A DNA stretch of 10,752 nucleotides from Syntrophales bacterium. GTDB taxonomy: Bacteria; Desulfobacterota; Syntrophia; Syntrophales; UBA5619. Position 1 is the stretch's first letter, and every line of letters begins with the position of its first letter. The translations under genes were made by a program, and so were the position numbers. Positions 7,588 to 10,752 of the stretch are shown piece by piece. The stretch lies in the NCBI GenBank assembly GCA_023229765.1, contig JALNYO010000059.1, positions 1 through 10,752 on the forward strand, written 5' to 3'. Under the pieces are notes generated by a model. It saw only the letters and a program-made list of their open reading frames with translations. It did no database searches and had not been told where the DNA came from.

Positions 7588-7603
7588 TTAATATTTATAT
7601 TAA
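7588..7603. promoter_or_regulatory. 16-bp AT-only palindrome upstream of queC
   Basis: TTAATAT (7588-7594) and ATATTAA (7597-7603) are perfect inverted copies around TT, ending 21 nt before the queC ATG. Such a short symmetric AT-rich site is typical of an operator for a dimeric regulator, and it overlaps TATATT, which could serve as a -10 element. No clear -35 was found. The regulator that might bind is unknown. Confidence 0.35.
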
Positions 7604-7624
7604 AACAAATACAAATACATAACT

Positions 7625-8320
7625 ATGAAAAAGCAAAAAGTTGTTATCCTCGTAAGCGGGGGAATGGATTCGGTAACAGCGCTCTATGACGCCTCTAAGA
7701 AATATCGCGTCATCTGCGGGATGAGCTTCGATTATGGCGCGAAACACAACGCCCGGGAGATTCCGTTTGCCGCATTTCACTGTCAGAAACTGCGAATACC
7801 CCATTTCGTCATTCCACTTGATTTCATTCGCGATATGTTCGCTTCAGACCTCCTTAAATCAGGCGGAGAGATCCCCGAGGGGCATTACGAAGAGGCAACG
7901 ATGAAACAGACCGTGGTTCCGTTCCGCAACGGCATCATGATGGCGATCGCGGCGGGTTATGCCGAAAGCGCCGGGGCCGAGGGGATTGTAATTGCCGCGC
8001 ACCTGGGGGACCATGCAATCTATCCGGACTGTCGGGAGGAGTTTATGGCTTCCATGGGGGAGGCGATTCGGCTGGGCACTTACAAGCAAATTGAGGTGAT
8101 CCGTCCGTTCATTGCCATGAACAAGGCCCAGATCGCAAAACGGGGGAAGGAGCTGCGCGTGGACTTTTCTTATACCTGGTCATGCTACAAGGGGGGAGAT
8201 ATCCATTGCGGTCGCTGCGGAACCTGCGTGGAGCGCCGCGAGGCGTTCATCATTGCGGGGGTTAAGGATTTGACTGTTTATGCCCAAGAGGGGCCGCTTC
8301 CCGCCAAACCCGGCAATTAA
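7625..8320 (+). CDS. queC: QueC, 7-cyano-7-deazaguanine (preQ0) synthase
   Basis: QueC converts 7-carboxy-7-deazaguanine and ammonium to preQ0 with ATP, the last step before the branch to queuosine. The 231-residue product has the PP-loop ATPase motif SGGMDS (11-16) near the N-terminus and the C-terminal zinc-binding cysteines C187, C195, C198 and C201 (SCYKGGDIHCGRCGTC). The length is normal for the family. The start is fixed because an in-frame stop (TAA 7601-7603) lies just upstream with no other start between. The ATG has no Shine-Dalgarno match in the AT-rich leader, unlike its neighbours. queE follows 11 nt after the stop and queD after that, so the three form an operon. A 16-bp palindrome precedes the gene. 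Confidence 0.97.
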   Translation: MKKQKVVILVSGGMDSVTALYDASKKYRVICGMSFDYGAKHNAREIPFAAFHCQKLRIPHFVIPLDFIRDMFASDLLKSGGEIPEGHYEEATMKQTVVPFRNGIMMAIAAGYAESAGAEGIVIAAHLGDHAIYPDCREEFMASMGEAIRLGTYKQIEVIRPFIAMNKAQIAKRGKELRVDFSYTWSCYKGGDIHCGRCGTCVERREAFIIAGVKDLTVYAQEGPLPAKPGN

Positions 8321-8331
8321 CGAAAGAAGAC

Positions 8332-9024
8332 ATGCGCATCTCAGAGACCTTTTATTCCCTGCAGGGCGAGGGAATTTTGACCGGCCAGCCTTCCGTTTTT
8401 ATCCGCACGGCGGGCTGCAATCTTCACTGTCGCTGGTGCGACTCGGCATATGCGGCGCGGCAGGCCCGGGGGGAGGAGCGAACCATTGACAGCCTCGTTG
8501 CGGAGGTTCATCGTTATCCGACCAGATTCTGCGTAATTACGGGCGGTGAACCAATGCTGGCCGAAGGCATCCACGAGCTTGCCAAACGACTGGTTGCCTG
8601 CGGCCGGCATGTGACAATCGAAACGGCTGCCACGCTTGCCCCGGACGGAATTGCCTGTTCGCTTGCGTCTTTGAGCCCCAAACTTTCCAACTCGACGCCG
8701 GACGTGGGTGTTTCGGAGGCCGTCCGTATCAGACATGAAGCGCAGCGCCTGCAGCCTGATGCGCTCAGAGACTGGATTGACCATTATAATTATCAACTTA
8801 AATTCGTAGTCTGTTCACCTTCGGATATAGATGAAATACTGGATTTGCTGGAAAAACTGGGGAGAAACATTCCGCCAGAGCGGGTGCTTCTGATGCCGGA
8901 AGGCGTCGAGCCAGCCTCCCTGACAAGGGCTGCCGAAAATATAATTCCGGCCTGCAAGGAACACGGCTTCCGTTTCTGCGACCGATTGCAGATTCGGCTT
9001 TACGGAAACAAGAGGGGAACGTAG
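8332..9024 (+). CDS. queE: QueE, 7-carboxy-7-deazaguanine synthase (radical SAM)
   Basis: QueE is the radical SAM enzyme that contracts 6-carboxy-5,6,7,8-tetrahydropterin to 7-carboxy-7-deazaguanine. The 230-residue protein starts with the family signature SLQGEG (9-14). The [4Fe-4S] cluster motif is GCNLHCRWCD, giving C29, C33 and C36 in the CxxxCxxC arrangement. The TGGEP motif for SAM binding appears at about residues 70-74, and a SPKLSNS segment follows in the middle. The ribosome site (AAGAAG) is weak. The gene lies between queC (11 nt) and queD (2 nt), consistent with an operon for preQ0 synthesis. Confidence 0.95.
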   Translation: MRISETFYSLQGEGILTGQPSVFIRTAGCNLHCRWCDSAYAARQARGEERTIDSLVAEVHRYPTRFCVITGGEPMLAEGIHELAKRLVACGRHVTIETAATLAPDGIACSLASLSPKLSNSTPDVGVSEAVRIRHEAQRLQPDALRDWIDHYNYQLKFVVCSPSDIDEILDLLEKLGRNIPPERVLLMPEGVEPASLTRAAENIIPACKEHGFRFCDRLQIRLYGNKRGT

Positions 9025-9026
9025 AT

Positions 9027-9482
9027 ATGACTTATCGCATCTGCAAGACCATCGAGATCGAGAGCGGACACATGCTTACCAAGCATCATGACAACTGCAA
9101 GTATCCGCACGGCCATTCCCGCCAGGTCGAACTTATTCTGGAAGCCGACGAGCTCGATGCAAACGACATGGTGTGTGATTTTTCGGTTTTGAAGATTGCC
9201 CTGAAGGGGTTTCTCGATTCTTTCGATCACGCCATGTGCATGAATACGAAAGATCCGCTTTATGAAACCTTCAAAAAAGCATACGGCGACAGGGTGATCG
9301 GCTTTGACGACACCGACCCCACGACGGAGGTGATCGCCAGGATGATATTTGCTCAAGCCCGGGAGGGTCTCGAAAAGTACGCCCGGGAAAAGGGGCAGCC
9401 CTATTTTCTGGCCAATGGGGTAAGGCTGGTTCGGGTGAGAGTCTGGGAAACATCGACCAGTTGGGCGGAGTTTGAACAATAA
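9027..9482 (+). CDS. queD: QueD, 6-carboxy-5,6,7,8-tetrahydropterin synthase
   Basis: QueD turns 7,8-dihydroneopterin triphosphate into 6-carboxytetrahydropterin, the step before QueE. The protein belongs to the 6-pyruvoyl-tetrahydropterin synthase fold. Zinc ligands are H15 (SGH) and H28 and H30 (HGH); the catalytic cysteine is C24, and D67, H68 and E141 match the catalytic Asp-His pair and C-terminal glutamate of the family. At 151 residues it is about 30 longer than a typical bacterial QueD (about 120); part of the extra is a segment around residues 73-98 before the PTTE motif. ATG at 9027 follows AGGGGAAC, which overlaps the queE stop, and the two genes are separated by only 2 nt, so they are probably translationally linked. 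Confidence 0.95.
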   Translation: MTYRICKTIEIESGHMLTKHHDNCKYPHGHSRQVELILEADELDANDMVCDFSVLKIALKGFLDSFDHAMCMNTKDPLYETFKKAYGDRVIGFDDTDPTTEVIARMIFAQAREGLEKYAREKGQPYFLANGVRLVRVRVWETSTSWAEFEQ

Positions 9483-9524
9483 ATCATTGAAAGACAGTCA
9501 GCCGTATATTTTTTGGAGGTTTTC

Positions 9525-10442
9525 ATGTCGGAAGAGATGATGAGCACCAAGGAGCTTTCCAGTTATCTGAACATCCACGAAAAACAGATTTATGCGTTGA
9601 TCCGTGTGGGCAGAATTCCGGCAACCAGGCTCACAGGAAAGTGGCTGTTTCCGAAAAAGGTAATCGATCAGTGGATAGAGGATAATTCGAAGGAGGGATT
9701 GGCACAGGTAAAAAAGAAAAGGGAGAGAATTGCCGGCGCCCTTTTGGCATCGGGCAGCAATGACCCTGTGCTTGACATCCTCCAGACCTGTCTGAGAAAG
9801 TCTCATCCGGAATTCTACATCTTTTCAGCGAATACCGGCAGCACGGAAGGGTTGGCAGCCCTTGACAAGGGTTTCACGGACATCGCCTGGTCGCATCTGT
9901 TTGATCCGGAAACGGGTGAATACAACGTCCCTTACCTTGCGAAACTGCTTCCCCATATCAGAGCGGTGGTTGTAAATCTTTTCTACCGGGAACTGGGATT
10001 TTTAACGGTTTCCGGCAATCCTCGCAAAATAAAGGGGTTTGCGGATCTGACGCGTCCGGACATCCGTTTTTTGAACCGGCAGGAAGGTTCCGGCACCCGC
10101 CTGCTCACTGATTTTCATCTGAAGAAACTGAATATTTCTCCCGGGTCTGTCGCCGGATATGATAACGATGTTTACACACACATGGAAACAGGGCTGGGCA
10201 TTTTTTCCGGGGAGGTGGATACCGGCATTGCGACAAAAGCGGTGGCGAGCATTTTTAATCTCGATTTTATCCCGGTTGTCAAGGAACGTTTTGACATGAT
10301 CTGTGATCAGTCGGTATTTTTTCAGCAGGGCGTTCAGGCGCTGGTCGCGGAACTGGAAGGGGATGTTTTTCGCAAACGCGTCGCCCATTTAGGAAGCTAT
10401 GATTTCACAAACGCCGGGAAGATACTATATGCAATGGCATAA
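9525..10442 (+). CDS. One-component regulator: excisionase-like HTH fused to molybdate-type substrate-binding domain
   Basis: The 305-residue protein joins an N-terminal excisionase/MerR-like helix-turn-helix (residues 5-51: MSTKELSSYLNIHEKQIYAL, then a wing region ending VIDQWIEDN) to a type II periplasmic-binding-protein-like domain (about 75-300). The second domain shows features of the COG1910/PF12727 family: SHLFDPETGEYN (123-134), NRQEGSGTR (184-192) and an LDFIPVVKERFDM segment. There is no signal peptide or membrane segment, so the binding domain acts in the cytoplasm as a ligand sensor. Family members are annotated as molybdate or tungstate responsive; the true ligand here is unknown. 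I chose ATG 9525 because GGAGG (9515-9519) sits 5 nt upstream; the in-frame TTG at 9513 would overlap that site. It lies 42 bp after queD on the same strand. Confidence 0.9.
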   Translation: MSEEMMSTKELSSYLNIHEKQIYALIRVGRIPATRLTGKWLFPKKVIDQWIEDNSKEGLAQVKKKRERIAGALLASGSNDPVLDILQTCLRKSHPEFYIFSANTGSTEGLAALDKGFTDIAWSHLFDPETGEYNVPYLAKLLPHIRAVVVNLFYRELGFLTVSGNPRKIKGFADLTRPDIRFLNRQEGSGTRLLTDFHLKKLNISPGSVAGYDNDVYTHMETGLGIFSGEVDTGIATKAVASIFNLDFIPVVKERFDMICDQSVFFQQGVQALVAELEGDVFRKRVAHLGSYDFTNAGKILYAMA

Positions 10443-10632
10443 AAAACTGCCTTTGCTTGCATATTTAAGCCCTCCCCTCTTGCCATATCCCCCACGACAA
10501 GCCTCTATAGGGGGAAGCTTTACAAAAAAAGAGTTGTTATAATCAGCGCAATTGTTATATCAGTCAAATCCGTTTTGTGGAAATAAGCAGAGAGAACGTT
10601 TATTGATATGGCATGTATATTCATTAGAGGTA
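10443..10632. other. Intergenic stretch after the regulator, no gene seen
   Basis: This stretch follows the regulator stop codon and carries no believable coding frame. It contains CCCCC and GGGGG runs (about 10488-10515) that could pair weakly but are not followed by a T-run on the plus strand, so I do not call a terminator. A two-copy direct repeat lies at 10534-10563. Confidence 0.5.
10534..10563. repeat. Two-copy direct repeat with 18-bp period
   Basis: TTGTTATAATCAG (10534-10546) and TTGTTATATCAG (10552-10563) differ by one base deletion and start 18 bp apart. The first copy contains a perfect TATAAT (10538-10543), but no good -35 lies at the right distance upstream. Tandem copies this close could be binding sites for a regulator, possibly the one encoded just upstream, or a small duplication. 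Confidence 0.45.
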
Positions 10633-10752
10633 ATTGCAAAACTCCCCATTCTTGTCATTCCCGCAACGATTCTGAGCGGGAATCTGGTTCTAACTGCTTG
10701 AAAAACCATATTCCCGATAGAGACATTCGGGAATGACAAATGGTTTTGCAAT
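10633..10752. mobile_element. MITE-like palindromic repeat with terminal inverted repeats
   Basis: The 120-bp segment begins ATTGCAAAAC (10633-10642) and ends with its exact reverse complement GTTTTGCAAT (10743-10752). Inside, TTGTCATTCCCG (10652-10663) is matched by CGGGAATGACAA (10728-10739), so the inverted ends extend about 30 bp with a 4-nt offset. Two further perfect 8-bp hairpins lie within: ATTCCCGC/GCGGGAAT (10657-10664 and 10676-10683) and ATTCCCGA/TCGGGAAT (10710-10717 and 10727-10734). No transposase is encoded, so it resembles a miniature, non-autonomous element or a dispersed intergenic palindrome of the GTCATTCCCG type. The window ends at its right terminus, so target-site duplication cannot be checked. 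Confidence 0.75.

Noticed and set aside
7554..7624. preQ1 riboswitch upstream of queC
   Set aside because: The short AT-rich leader lacks the C-rich loop and A-rich tail pattern expected for class I; nothing else convincing was seen by eye.
9513..9524. TTG start 12 nt upstream for the regulator
   Set aside because: The TTG overlaps the GGAGG ribosome site that is ideally placed for ATG 9525.
10488..10530. Rho-independent terminator after the regulator
   Set aside because: The CCCCC/GGGGG pairing has a long loop and is followed by an A-run, not a T-run, on the plus strand.
10560..10751. Open frame of 63 codons on the minus strand at the right end
   Set aside because: Most of it reads through the MITE-like palindrome, and the product is what such repeats usually yield by chance; it has no ribosome site I can support.
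1..10752. CRISPR array, tRNA or rRNA genes, prophage or transposase genes
   Set aside because: No regularly spaced repeats, cloverleaf patterns, rRNA motifs or recombinase/transposase motifs were seen on either strand.

Overview
This roughly 52% GC window (estimated by eye) looks like chromosome from a syntrophic or sulfate-reducing member of the Desulfobacterota (the old Deltaproteobacteria, Syntrophales-like). The main reasons are the two crotonase-fold acyl-CoA genes, a DNA-binding regulator fused to a molybdate-type binding domain, and a dispersed palindromic repeat built on the TTGTCATTCCCG core that is common in such genomes. The taxonomic call is inference. No phage, plasmid, CRISPR, tRNA or rRNA feature is visible.

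Left end (1-554): the 3' end of an unrecognised plus-strand gene converges on a small minus-strand gene. That small gene encodes a six-cysteine N-terminal segment joined to an almost RpoD-like sigma-70 region 4.2, and it has its own good sigma-70-type promoter.

Minus-strand block (555-6369): read in the direction of transcription, a crotonase is followed by sbcD and sbcC. SbcD and SbcC form the Mre11/Rad50-type nuclease that opens DNA hairpins and processes ends. All catalytic motifs and the zinc hook are intact. A perfect 15-bp inverted repeat with a 3-nt loop lies inside sbcC.

Divergent intergenic (6370-6806): a 437-bp gap separates the minus-strand crotonase from a second, unrelated crotonase on the plus strand. 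It holds a candidate minus-strand promoter, a 9-bp inverted repeat and a micro-ORF encoding a CxxCxxxC peptide directly before the first crotonase.

Plus-strand block (6807-10442): an ECI1-like enoyl-CoA isomerase is followed by queC, queE and queD, the core of the pathway from dihydroneopterin triphosphate to preQ0 (QueD, then QueE, then QueC) for queuosine tRNA modification. Next comes a one-component regulator with an excisionase-like helix-turn-helix and a COG1910-type molybdate/tungstate-binding-like domain. folE, queF, tgt and queA are not in the window.

Right end (10443-10752): no gene is visible. The stretch holds an 18-bp-period direct repeat and a 120-bp MITE-like palindromic element with 10-bp terminal inverted repeats and two internal hairpins, ending at or beyond the window edge.
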